From the NCBI RefSeq assembly GCF_018687715.1, contig NC_056758.1, positions 16,333,501 through 16,397,500 of the forward strand: 64,000 bases of DNA. The letters are read 5' to 3'. This document shows positions 21,973-33,283 of this stretch, piece after piece; position 1 is the first letter of the stretch; the number at the start of each line of letters is the position of its first letter. The translations under genes and the position numbers were made by a program. This stretch comes from Carya illinoinensis. Lineage: Eukaryota; Streptophyta; Magnoliopsida; Fagales; Juglandaceae. Below the pieces are notes generated by a model, which was given only the letters and a program-made list of their open reading frames with translations, was not told the origin of the DNA and ran no database searches.

Positions 21973-24084
21973 ATTGCCTTCTCCCAATAATACTCTTTAT
22001 CTCTCTCTCTCTCTCGGCAACCTTCGCAACCCGTCTTACCCAAAACTTCATCCTCCAGACTATCTCTACCTTCCTTCCCCAAAAGACTTCCAGTTCAGCT
22101 CTCTCGTTCGTATCCTCTCCTCTCCGTCTCCCTTGGTAGCCTGTCCTCTCTCTCTCTACTTTCCTTCCTGCACCCACTTATCCATCTCTCCCTTCGTACC
22201 CTCTTTCTCTCTCGTTCCCATGGTCATTCAGCTTTTAGCAGGAAAATCTCCCTTTCTCACCCTCTCTCTGGTTTGTGTCCTTTCTCCCATCGAGGCGAAT
22301 CTCTAGCCATTGTTTCCCCGTAAGCCTTCTCAGGGTCGCGTGCTCCATGGTCCGTACGTGTGTCAGCTTTAACAATTTCTCTGCCACAAGATTGCGGAAG
22401 GGTAAGCACATCTAACCTTTGATGTCAATCTCGCCCCTGTTAACCCGTGCCCCTGTGATCTGCCTCCCTTATCTCAACCTCGATTATAAATCAAACATCC
22501 ACTTCTTGCAAGCGCGAACGCACTGAGTTGGAAAACCCAACAGTTGCATTGACCAGATTCATAATCACGGGGCCAACGACGCGATCCTTTAGGGTAAGCA
22601 CAAATCGACATCCACTACAGAAGTGTAATCTCTTCATGATTCTTTATATAAGCATATTTCTGTATGAAACTTGTTAAAATATAACTAACTGCATTGTGCT
22701 CATTTTCCCTGCTTATTGTTTGCTATGTGCTGATTTCCTATCTGCTGATTTGCAATGTGCTCTTACGGACTTGTTAAATTTGCTATAATCGAGCCTCCTA
22801 TGATGCTCGGTGATCAATTTGGCGAAGTGTTTATTGTTTAGAACCGCCAGATTTGGGTGAGAACGTTTGTGTTGGAACCTTTTTTTTATTGCTTCTTGTT
22901 TATACATTGCAATCTATTTTTCCATTCGTGATTGTTTTTGGGCACGTCTATTTTGTAATTTTGAACCGATTGTTTAGTATCAATCACCTTATTTGTTTTT
23001 CCATTTGTGAATCTTGTTGGCTGGGAAGACAACAGACTTCCCATATAGCTGAGGCAGAAATGTGGTTGGTTAATTTATACTTGTAAAACCAAATGATGGT
23101 GTTTACATTTTAGTCTAGAAGAACAAAGATTTGGTTAGGGTTGGAGGAAGTTTGACATATTCAATTGGAGTGTATAAGGGAGTAGGTTTTATTAATTAAG
23201 ATCAGGTTCATAGATGGGACACTCAAGTCTGTTGAACAGAAATTGGTATTTATCGTTATACATCAAGATCTTATGGACTAGTAATTGAACCTTATTTACT
23301 TTTAGCCTTTGGCACTATGTACCTAAGCAATTTTTGGGTTTTACTCAAGCTTTCCTCAACTGTGTTTTTCTTTTCCTTTAGATCTTTTTGTGTTTTTTGT
23401 TTGGGAATCAGAGGGTGGGGTTGTCTCTTTTGTAGCTTAGGTTTGTATTTTATTGGTGCAATAGGGCTTCAATCTGTTATAGTTAGCAAATTGTTCTATT
23501 TGCAGTTGAAATTAACACTTCAAATATTATGCATTTTTAATATCAGGGAAGTTCACAAAACTTGAAATTCTTTAGCTGTCAAAACTGAAATAACAGAAAT
23601 TGTTCTTCCACAAAACTCGCAACAATGGTTTTTATATATCAAAACATTCTTTGTGATAATTTTACCAAGTGTTAAATATTTGTTTGTTTGAAGTACTGTA
23701 ATAAGTTTTTATGGAGCCAAGCAGTGCCTGACTAAAGTAGAGTAGTTGCTTTCTATGAAGATTAATTTCTTGTTAATGGCACTATTTTAGATTCCAATTA
23801 ACTGGCTGCCTTCCACTATTTTAGATTCCAATCATTGAAGATATAAGGTTGAGACAACGTTAGAGGTAGAAAACTATATGCCACGCATGAGATATACCTT
23901 TATTGACTGCGCATATTTCCCTGCTATTTTGTGCTCACTAAACTGGTTGGCAGTTTCTTTTGTTTCCATACCCATGATGCTCGGGATTTTCGGTTTGTTT
24001 AAAGTAGAAGCTGGACTTATGTATTGGGCTATATTATGATGGTTGAAACTAGAACATTCCATGTTAGTTCACTGATTTCAGGTT
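21973..24084. other. CT-rich leader-like sequence, no coding region recognised
   Basis: From about 21980 to 22320 the plus strand is strongly CT-rich ((CT)n at 22000-22014), resembling a plant 5' leader, and 'gggtaagcac' occurs at about 22400 and 22592 like splice donors. No open frame with recognisable domains follows. It may be the first exons or introns of an untranslated transcript, or old transposon leader; the sequence does not decide. Confidence 0.35.
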
Positions 24085-24198
24085 ATTACACGTGTTATGA
24101 GGTTGGAGTTTTTCCCTTTGTGGTTCCTTTGGTACTTCCATGACCTTATAGTATGTATGTATGTCTCATCCATGGGCCAATTGGAGCAGGTCACATTT

Positions 24199-25782
24199 TG
24201 TAACACCTTGCTCTCCACGGTTACTAATAAAATCATTTTTAAAAATTGTCGAGAGTTGGAATGCTACGACTGACCTTAACTTAATTTTTTTTTTTAATTC
24301 TAAAAGAAGCACCATGTACAAAGTTTTCTTGTAATACAATAATTCTTTATTAAAAATACTGAAATCATAAAGAGATTGCGCGAAAGCATTTATTAAAATT
24401 TCTCGAAGTCTGTGCTATAAAATCATAACTCAACATCAATGTAAATGATCTAGACCACTGTCACGCTTCCATGGACTAATTAAGTCTCATCCTGCAGCTC
24501 TACTTTCATAAATATTCTAACTTAGGGTGGTTTGAAAGTATAAAACAACCAAAATGAGTCGATGACTAAGTAAGAAACCCGTCATAATGTAAAAATACTT
24601 AATATAAAGTTTTTCATAAAATATTTCATGTTGAGAATTAAAATCATGACTATTCAAAATATGCTAATGACATGTATGACTTGAAAATATTTTTGGTGTA
24701 GTGAATGATCTGACTTAACTGACTTGTTTGACTGATCTGAATTATTTGACTGTTCAGATTGGACAACACAGTTAATCATGTGTGCAGGGTTGTGCTTTAA
24801 TCTCACATCCTATGGCCACAAGGGGAACTACTGATATGATATGATAAAATATTATAGTGGATCACGCTTGAGTTTGTGACTTGCACATCCACCCTGACTG
24901 CATTGGTATCATGCATTTAAATGGCTATTTGATTAACTGTTTTGAGCTTATTTTATATTTGATCTTATAAAAACCTATGTGTTTTAAGCAACGTGAGATG
25001 CATAATACATATATAACTATAATGTGTAATGAAACATGATGAATGACATGCCTGCAAATATCATGACATGCCTGGTACATAAACACTAGTTTTCAAAGAT
25101 TTGGCTTTAATAATAATATATATAAACTAGCTAACGTATGTTAATCTTAATTTATGATCAAACTACTCAATTTGTAGTATTGCTTCCTAACATTTCCTAT
25201 ATAAAATTGATTACGGTGCGATGGAGGGATAACGATGATTGGGGTTAGCAGAGAGGAAGAGACAATGGTGACCTTGCTGTGTTTCATAGTGAGGGAGATA
25301 AGGCTACGACATACTGAAGGTAAAAAGAGAGCTAAAAACAAAAAGTCTAGGCTTGAAGAGGTAGGTGTACATACAGTGCATGAGACTCTATTTTTAGAAT
25401 GGTATGGGTTAGGTTTAGGAATTTTAAGGTGAAGAGGATTTTATAATTGTAATCCTACTGTGTTTGAAATTAAAAACATACTTTAGTGGTTCATTTAACG
25501 TACGAGTGGGAGTGACTGAGATTGTGTAGAAAACTTCAGTTAGTGATGACTTTAAATTGAAATAAATTTCTAATGACTGATCTTTAAATTCTAAAAGGAG
25601 TTTAACTCATTTAATGAATATTAAATGGGATTTAACATAGTTATTGAGCCTAATTAAAATTTCTAATTAATCTCAATAATTTATAACTCGTGGGTTTGTC
25701 CAATATGACCCATTAAATATAATTTAGGCCCAATAAAATTATCAATATTTTGACCTTAGAATTATTTGGCCAAGTCGTTACA
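24199..25782. mobile_element. Solo LTR with 5-bp target duplication
   Basis: Starts TGTAACACCTTGCTCTCCAC and ends CCAAGTCGTTACA (TG...CA with a TGTAAC/GTTACA terminal inverted repeat). Both sides carry CATTT (24194-24198, 25783-25787). The flanking array unit is continuous once the insert is removed ('ggtcacattt' then 'ttacgactttgccc'). Length 1584 bp, with no gag or pol and no internal repeat of its start. This fits recombination between two LTRs of a Ty3/gypsy-type element, leaving one LTR. Confidence 0.85.
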
Positions 25783-26165
25783 CATTTTTACGACTTTGCC
25801 CTTGCTTTGTAGTAAACCAATTGAGTGCAAAGTTGCAAAGTTATGAGATTGGAGTTTTTTGCTCTGGGGCTTCCTATGGTACTACCATGACTTTGTGGTA
25901 TGTATGCCCCATCCCCGAGCCAATCAGAGTGAGTCACATTTTTATCACTTTGTCCTTGCTTAAAAGTAAACCAATTGGGTGCGAAGTTGCAAAGTTATGA
26001 GGTCATAGTTTTTTGCTTGGCGGCTTCCTATGCTACTACGATGACCTTATGGTATGTATGCACAATCCTCGACCCAATTGCAGATGGTCACATTTTTATT
26101 ACTTTTACCTTGACTAAGTAAATCAATTTGATACAAAGTTGCAAAGTTATGAGGTTGGAGTTTTT

Positions 26166-26340
26166 GGAATGCAAGCCATAGTCTCTCTAGACAATCACTT
26201 ACCTTACTGAAGCTACAAACGAACAAAAGGAGGCCAAATACGAAGGTGCAATGACTACAATGGGGAAGGAGTGCTTCCTCCCAGCAAACATTGTTCCCTC
26301 CAAAGGCTTTCGCAGCCGACAATGGAAGCAAAAGATGACT
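26166..26340. other. Unrelated insert inside one array unit
   Basis: One unit runs from 'ggttggagttttt' into about 175 bases of non-repeat text ('gaatgcaagccatagtctct' to 'gaagcaaaagatgacttag') and then resumes at 'ggggct'. No terminal repeats or duplication were recognised, so its origin is unknown. Confidence 0.5.
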
Positions 26341-28568
26341 TAGGGGCTAGCTATGGTACTACCATGACCTTATGGTATGTATGCCCCATCCCCTAGCCAA
26401 TTGGAGTGGGTAACATTTATTGCATTGCCCTTTCTTAGTAATAACAAATTGGGTGCAAAGTTGCAAAGTTATGAGGTTGAAGTTTTTCGCTTGGGGGCTT
26501 CCTATGGTACTACCATGACCTCATAGTATGTATGCCCCATACATGGGCCAATCGAAGCGGGTAACATTTTTACTACTTTGTCCTTGCTTAGAAGTAAACC
26601 AATTGGGTGCGAAGTTGCAAAGTTATGAGGTTGTAGTTTTTCGCTCAGGGGCTTCCTATGCTACTACCATGACCTTATGGTATGTATGCACCATCCCCAT
26701 CCCAATTGGAGTGGGTCACAATTTTACTACATTGGACTTGCTTAGTAATAAACCAATTGGGTGCAAAGTCCTATGGTACTACTATGACCTTTTGGTATGT
26801 ATGTGTAACACCCAGCCTAAAAAGTCGTTAAGATTTAACCATTAGCTCCCTTAATCCTACTTAGCAAAAGATTATTATTATTGTTGGAGATATATACATA
26901 TATTTTTTATTTTTAGCATGAGAATCACATTTTTTTTTACTTAGAATTATTGGAAGGGTTCTACCGTTCTAGTATTATATTTTATTAACTGCCAATAGTG
27001 GAATGACACTTGGCATTACTTTTAGGTTATGTATGGATGGATTTAGGTGGAAGCCCAAGAGTGTTTAATTAAGGGTCTTCAATCACTAAGGACGTGATGG
27101 GCTAAGAATAGATGCCACAAGCTTAGATGCATTAGGATTTATGAAGTTGTAGGCGTTTCTTGGAGAGTCTTAAAAATTAGGCCCAAATGTGAAGAAGGCA
27201 AGCATGTAGGCTTAACTTGGAGGTAGTAAAAGCCTTCGGCCCAACCTTAGAGAGACATGTTATTTGGACCCAATCTTAGTAGGTCTTTGAGGCCTATTTG
27301 AGCTCTCAAATTTGGACAAAAGGTCCACTAAAAAACTCACACCAAAAGCCCACATTCATGAGACTTATACAAATGGCCCTACAAGCCCATCAAGGCCCAA
27401 AAGCCTGTCTTCCATTTTTTTTTTTTTTTTACAGTTCTAATTGAAGCCCACATGCACCATGTCATTGGTTTCCCTCAATCCAAAGATATGCCACACACCC
27501 CTAGGGTTTCCATTTAACCATGGTTAAACTTCTAATTTGAGTTAAGGGCATTAATCAACTTATACATGATTAGTGACTTCTAAACTATATTTTAAGCTTA
27601 ATTTTTCTTTTAATTATTTCTCATATTTTTTATACAAAATTTATTGATTTTATTACTGATTTACTTAATTCTTAGATCAAATTAGAAGTTTAGACTTGAC
27701 CCAATACATGTCAATAGAAGCATAGACATGTCAATGCCCAAATCACCACAATTGGCACCTTGATGCATCACTTTGTGCATTGCACCAATTCAATTCCTAG
27801 CCTATGCCAATTGCACCATTTTCTTAAAGGCAATTTCATCCTTTAACATTTTACATTATCCCTCCTTGTTCAATTCTATTGATGGATGGAATTGGTTCAG
27901 TTAGAAATTCCTCCAAGAAAAACCGAACCAATTCCATTGGAAGCCTAGTTGAAGCTAAACCGAATGTCATTGTGTTTTGTTTGAATTTTCCGCTCTTGGT
28001 TAAACCAACACCATATGCCATCTCCTTTTCCCTCCAATCTCCATGAGCCCCTCAAGTTCGCATAAAGTCTTGAGCAATTTCCCTCGCAAGCAAAACACCA
28101 CAAACCAAAGGGCATCAAGCATGTTTCACTTGGCAACCTTACCCTCTTCCATGAGCTGTACACACTTGAGCACTTGACAGCCAATCCTCCACCTGAGAAG
28201 GCCTTCAAAGAGTGTCATGATACTTGCACAAATCAGCCATGGAGATAACACAAAAGTGATGCAAGCAAGAGATGAAAATCTGTCTAGAGTTTCAGATTCA
28301 TACCCAACAGCATCAGGGCATGACTACGTACCTTAGTTTTCAAAGTTTTTGTACTCTTTTTAAGCACTATGGCAGTCCTTGCACCCATAGGCGCATTGCA
28401 GCACCTGACTTTGATGAGATCATGAAGTTATAGGGCACTATTCACCTACACAAGGATGACACAATCGGTTCTTGTTGGCACTCACCACCCACCACCCACC
28501 TCAACCAATCCCACACCTCTCCATTGATGTGCTTCTCTTCCCTCTTCCCTCACCCCTCCAAGAAACCC

Positions 28569-28576
28569 TATAAATA
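28569..28576 (+). promoter_or_regulatory. TATA box in the LTR-like block
   Basis: TATAAATA in the context 'aaaccctataaatacc', followed by a CT-rich stretch (28580-28615) resembling an RNA start region. It sits about 1.77 kb into the LTR-like block. Whether it is active cannot be told. Confidence 0.45.
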
Positions 28577-29276
28577 CCCTCATCCCCTCACTTCCTCACT
28601 TCCTCTAGTCTTCTTGTAAGCAAACACTTCTTGTATGAGAAAGGAGTTGAAGTCGAGTAGGTTGTGTGAGTATGCATCAGTTTTGAGTAGTTTATGCTTA
28701 ACTTATTAAAGTTTTGATTAATTTACCTAGGTTTAGATAATGTGCATTTAGAAAAGCCTTGTGATTAGGACAATAATGATATGCATGATTTGATTAAGTT
28801 TTTAAAATATCTCTTGGTGAATGAAGCTAGAAACATCATGCATGCTTAATGAATGATTTAGTGGTGATTAAGGTCTTTAGCCATGTTTAAGTGTTGGGAT
28901 GAACTTATATGACCTGAATCTAAGTTTTTTATTTGTTATTAATGTTTTGATTCTTGATGGCACTTGATGAAATTGAGTATACATGCATCCTTTTTTTGTT
29001 TTGGGAGGAGGAGGGGGGAAAGGGTTAATTAGTTGAAATCACACTTATGACATGAGTTGGGTGTGATTAGCATAGTTTCACTTTTATTCTTAAAATTATA
29101 AGGGTATAGATGGTTTTAAAACATAGAAAATATGGGATTTGCGATGTTTGGTAAATTTTGGGGCCAAAATGCAAATAGTGAAAATTTAGGATCTTAGCGG
29201 CAATTTTAGAAAAAATTTAGGGTCAATTTTGTAAATACTAATTTTTGAACACTTTTGATTATAAATATCTTTCTTA

Positions 29277-29761
29277 GAGCATATTTATTGGATTATCCAA
29301 ATGTAAATGTACAATTTTCATAATATAACATGATTTTACATTTGGCTATTCCATTCAAAACTTATTTTCACATTGGATTATCCATTTATTAGTTAAAATA
29401 ATAATAAAATATTATAAATTTAATAATTTTTTTAAAAAAATTTTCTATTAATTTTTTTTTCTAAATTAAGAGCTTATATGGAAATACATTATTATTTTTT
29501 ATTAAATAATATGGAGAAATAAGGCAAGAGGAAGCATGAGAATGGATAGGGAGAATAGAGGGAAGAGAGAGCGTATAAAGATATTATTTTTTATTCATTT
29601 GGATGTGAAATAGTAACAATCAAATTTGGTTGTAAACTTTAATTCTACTATAACTAAAAGTAAAAAATTTTGAAGTTAGATAATCCAATGTAGAGTATTT
29701 TCAAGTCATATTAGCTAAATTTCTCATTGGATTTGCATTTGCATAATCCAATGAGAAGCTC
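29277..29761. mobile_element. Tourist-like (PIF/Harbinger) MITE, 485 bp
   Basis: Left end GAGCATATTTATTGGATTAT; right end on the other strand GAGCTTCTCATTGGATTATG. The inverted repeats match over about 25 bp with few differences. TTA duplication on both sides (29274-29276 and 29762-29764). No coding capacity. It lies inside the LTR-like block. Confidence 0.8.
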
Positions 29762-31825
29762 TTAGAAGCTCAAATTCTAACTTAGTATAACCTTGTTTAC
29801 AACAGCTATGATTTTTTCAAATTTGGACAGTTTGTAAGTTGGTCTCTAACTTACACTTTAATAAATTATTTATAATTTATTGATAAATGCTACATTCATG
29901 TTATAACCGTTATTTTGAGCACAAAACATATGATTATGCATTTGATTAAATTGCTCACATGACATGCAAATTTTCTTTATCATTTGAACATTATGTGTGA
30001 AGCTATCATTTTCATACTTCACAAACAATTTATGAAAAATATATTTTCAAACATATCATGAAAACTTAATTTTTGTCATGATCAAAGGGTTAGGATGAAG
30101 AATTATTCTAATGAAACTCTTTTATCCACTATGGAGTGATTAAAAATAGAGTTGTAACCCCTGAGCTAATAACAAACAGTCAACGGATTTCGAATGAGTT
30201 TTTTTTAAAGAGTGTTAGAGTGAAATCAAATGTTATAGCACCTAAAGCTGATGTGTGTATATGTTATGATATTTTATGATGAAATGTTATTATATAAATG
30301 CATTCAGAAGGAGTTTGCAGATAAAGAGTTTGGAGTTTTTTGCTCAGGAGCTTCCTATACTACTTTCAAGACCATATGGAATGTTTGCCCTATTCCCAGG
30401 CCAATCGGTGTCGGTCACAATTTTGCCACTTTGCTCTTGACCATAAGTTAATCAAATGAAGGCAAAAGTTGCAAAGTTATGAGGTTGAAGTTTGTTGCTC
30501 GGGGCGTCCTATTCTACTTTCACAACCTTATGGTATGTATCCACTGTCCTTAGGCTAATCAATGTTGGTCACAATTTTGTTGCTCTGCTCTTGCACATTA
30601 GCCAACCAATTGAAGCCAAAGTTGCAAAGCTATGATGTTTTCGGGGGCATCCTATACTACTTTTGAGATCGTATGGTATGTATGCCCCATCCTTAGGCCA
30701 ATTGGAGCGAGTCATAATTTTCCACTTTGCTTTTGCATGTAAGCCAACAAATTGAAGGCAAAGTGGAAAGTTATGAGGTTCAAGTTTTTTGCTCAGTGGC
30801 TTCCTATGCTACTTTCAAGACCTTATGGTATGTTTGCTCCATGCCTGGGCAATTGCTACTTGTCACAATTTTGTCGCTTGCTCTTGCACAAAAGTTAACT
30901 AATTGAAGGGAAATGTTGCAAAGTTATGAGGTTGGAATTTTTTGCTCCAGGCTTCCTATTCTACTTTCACAATCTTATGGTATGTATGCACTATTCCCAA
31001 GCCAATTGGTGCCCGTCACAGTTTAGCTACTTTACTCTTAACACAAAAACCAACCAGTTGAAGGCAAAGTTGAAAAGCTATAAGGTTGGAGTTTTTTGCT
31101 CGGGGGCTTCCTATACCACTTTCAGGACCTTTTGGTATGCATGCCTCGTCCTAGGGCCAATTGGAGCTGATCATAATTCTGCCACTTTGCTCTGGTGCAT
31201 AAGCTAACCAATTGAAGGCAAAGTTATGGGCTTTTGGTTTTTTGCTCAGGGGCTTCCTTTACTACTTTCACGACATTATGGTATGTACGCACCATTCCCT
31301 GGTCAATTTGAGTCAGTCACAATTTTATCACTTTGTTCATGCACATAAGTTAACCAATTGAAGGCAAAATTGCAAGGTTATGAAGTTTGAGTTTTTTTGC
31401 TCAGGTGCTTCTTATACTACTTTCACGACCTTATGGTATGTATGCATCATCTCTGGGCCAATTGGAGCTGGTCAAAATTTTGCCACTTTACTCTTGCTCA
31501 GAAGCTAACTAATTGAAGGTGAAGGTTCAAAGTTGGCATTTAGACTGTTGGATTTGTTAGTGTTGCTCAGGTATTATCACGTAGCGCACTCCATCTCGGA
31601 CAAAGAAGAATGATGGAAAAGTAATGTAAACTAGGCCTGAAGGAACAAGCTCTCAGCCCCTTTGAAACAATATATTAAATCTAATAAAATAAGGATAACG
31701 CATGATCCATGAAACCCATCAAGTCCAGCCCATCTCGCAAGCAGATGCAACACCAGTTTAACTTAATTGACCAACTGACAAGAGTTAGTCAATGCATACT
31801 CTTTTCTTTTCTCTGTCTCAAAACT

Positions 31826-32088
31826 TTACTTTACAAACTTTCTCTTCCGTACAAATCTTAGGTATGAGCTTGTGACAGAAAGATGATCAATACTAGTATG
31901 ACACAAGTTAGGACACCCGAAACTAATAGGTTCAATCACATGACAGTAGCGTGTGTTTGGAATATGGGTTATCACCTCCGTTGTAGCCATGTAAACAAAT
32001 GATATTGGAATGAAAACCAGTACAATTATAACGTCGACCATGTTCAAAGGAGAATTGGATGAGTTCATCATTGGTAAAAGCTTAAGCA
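31826..32088 (-). pseudogene. Unrecognised membrane-segment exon, left arm copy
   Basis: The frame starts with an in-frame Met (MNKLVEVLLKLLPMMNSSNS), then a hydrophobic segment VDVIIVLVFIPISFVYMAT that could cross a membrane, and ends in VRKRKFVK. It is the counterpart of the right-arm frame, about 80% identical at protein level. I do not recognise the family. An AG splice acceptor upstream in the right arm is degenerate here. Possibly an exon of an old gene captured in an inverted duplication. Confidence 0.35.
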
Positions 32089-32299
32089 GCACCTCAACTA
32101 GCTTGTTCATAATTCTTATGAATATGGCGGTTTAATCGTAATCAATCCCATCTTGTTCTCTCGCACTGCCAAATAAATAAAAGAGGACATAAAAATAATA
32201 CTACAAATACAGACTCAATTCTGATTTGTTTGAGATGAAAATAATCAAGATTGAGCCTATATTAGTAGTATTATTTTTATCTCTTATTTTATTTGTTAG

Positions 32300-32643
32300 G
32301 CAATGCAAGAGAACAAGATGAGATTGATTATGATTACACTGCCATATTCATAAGAATTATGAACAAGCTAGTTGCGATGCTGCTTAAGCTTCTACTAGTG
32401 ATGAACTCATATGGTTCTCTTTTGAACATGGTCGACGTTATAATTGTACTGATTTTCATTCCAATATCATTTGTTTACATGGCCACAACGGATGTGATAA
32501 TCCATATTCCAAACACGTGCTATCATTATGTGATTGAACCCATCAGTTTTGGGTGTCCTAACTTGTGTCATACTACTATTGATCATCTTTTTGTCACAAG
32601 CTTGGACCTAGGGTTTGTACGGAAGAGCGAGTTTGCGAAGTAA
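32300..32643 (+). pseudogene. Unrecognised membrane-segment exon, right arm copy
   Basis: A T-rich tract ending TTGTTAG (acceptor AG at 32298-32299) precedes an open frame reading EQDEIDYDYTAIFIRIMNK, a hydrophobic VDVIIVLIFIPISFVYMAT and PISFGCPNLCHTTIDHL, then stops. The first in-frame ATG is at 32359. The open frame survives in both arms, which hints at past coding, but I cannot name a family. It may be one exon of a small membrane protein. Confidence 0.4.
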
Positions 32644-32912
32644 AGTTTTGAAATAGAGAAAAGAAGAGAGTCTGCATTGGCTAACTCGTCTGTTGATCAA
32701 TTGTGTTAAACTGGTATTGCATCTGCTTGTGATGGGCTTCATGGACCATGCGTTATCCTTATTTTATTAGATTTAATATGTTATTTCAGAGGGGCCAAAA
32801 GCTTGTTCCTTCAGGCCTAGTTTACTTTACTTTTGGACCTGTGTTTTATTTACTTTGGACTACTTTTATTTACGTTTGTATTAGAACTAGACCATAGCCT
32901 CTATTGCTTATT

Positions 32913-33110
32913 CACTACAAGAAAAATCCATTTTTGTGGCAAAAAACAATTGGGGTGGGTAATTTTTGGAAGCAAGAGAGCACAATTTATTGTAGCCGCA
33001 TTTTTGTTCTGGTGATCAAAAAAATTCACAACAAAAAAGAGCTTTTACATGACTTTGGGTTGTCACAAATATTTCCATCGAAAAGGGGCGGAAATCATAG
33101 CTAACAATAT
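32913..33110 (+). mobile_element. Solitary CACTA transposon end
   Basis: CACTACAAGAAAAATCCATT is the classic terminus of plant CACTA elements. It is followed by subterminal-like text ('tgtggcaaaaaacaa', 'ttgtagccgcatttttgttc', 'cgaaaaggggcgg'). No second terminus was found, so only one end survives. It begins about 75 bp beyond the right arm of the inverted repeat. Confidence 0.6.
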
Positions 33111-33283
33111 CGATATCTTCACATGGGTATTATGATGTTACATGTGTCGATGTTTATGTTGAACTCACCAGTCATCTACCTTAATTTCTCAAAAGGTTTA
33201 GGGCAAAAACCCAGCTGAAAACTTTCCTTATTAATAAGAGTTGCATAGAAGATGACCACCAAGGCACAAAAAAGTAATATAAA

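Larger units (their letters stand above)
26804..30250 (+). mobile_element. Long LTR-like block interrupting the array
   Basis: Begins TGTAACACCCAGCCTAAAAA right after an array half-unit. A TATAAATA box (28569-28576) is followed by a CT-rich leader-like stretch, as expected for an LTR promoter. Near 30088-30190, 'ttaggatgaagaattattct', 'aaactcttttatccact' and 'gagctaataacaaacagtcaacgg' match, in order, the LTR of the gypsy element at 44715 (about 47243-47340), so this is a related long LTR. No gag or pol is present. The right boundary is unclear, and the array resumes out of phase near 30310. It contains the MITE at 29277-29761. A minus-strand frame at 27945-28208 shows no domain. Confidence 0.6.
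24085..31545. repeat. Tandem array of an about 153-bp unit, interrupted by two LTR insertions
   Basis: Units begin around 'gttgcaaagttatgaggttg', followed by 'ttttgctcgggggcttccta', 'ggtatgtatgccccatccc', 'gccaat', 'gggtcacatttt', 'actttgcccttgc' and 'aaaccaattgggtgcaaag'. Unit starts near 25833, 25985, 26138, 26455 and 26608, and in the second half near 30463, 30617, 30760, 30913, 31065, 31219, 31370 and 31525, give a period close to 153 bp. The right half (30310-31545) is a distinct, more diverged subfamily ('ttgaaggcaaag', 'ttgctcttgcacataagc'). Each unit has a short dyad, GCTCGGGG then CCCCGAGC about 50 bp later. Insertions at 24199-25782 and 26804-30250 split the array. Open frames inside it are by-products of the repeat. 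Confidence 0.85.
31613..32838. repeat. Long inverted repeat (hairpin), arms about 600 bp, loop about 20 bp
   Basis: The left arm (about 31613-32222) read on the minus strand matches the right arm (about 32246-32838) on the plus strand along its whole length, about 88% by eye. The outer boundary shares AGGCCTAGTTTAC and the inner end shares 'gtagtattatttttat'. The main difference is about 20 extra bases in the left arm near 31730. The arms can pair in a single transcript into a long near-perfect hairpin. No target duplication or transposon end was recognised at the borders. Confidence 0.88.

Noticed and set aside
21903..22306. Open frames in the CT-rich stretch
   Set aside because: Composition follows the CT bias on both strands and no family motif is present.
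24903..24920. TGGTATCATGC inside the solo LTR as a primer-binding site
   Set aside because: Only part of the motif matches, no LTR boundary precedes it, and the surrounding 1584 bp behaves as one LTR with a target duplication.
26047..31207. Open frames within the 153-bp array
   Set aside because: They repeat the same residues with the repeat period (for example CSGASYTT) and stop at random; they follow from the tandem repeat, not from a gene.
25833..31525. CRISPR-like regular repeats
   Set aside because: Units are directly adjoining, about 153 bp and diverged, with no short repeats separated by unique spacers; the DNA is plant nuclear.
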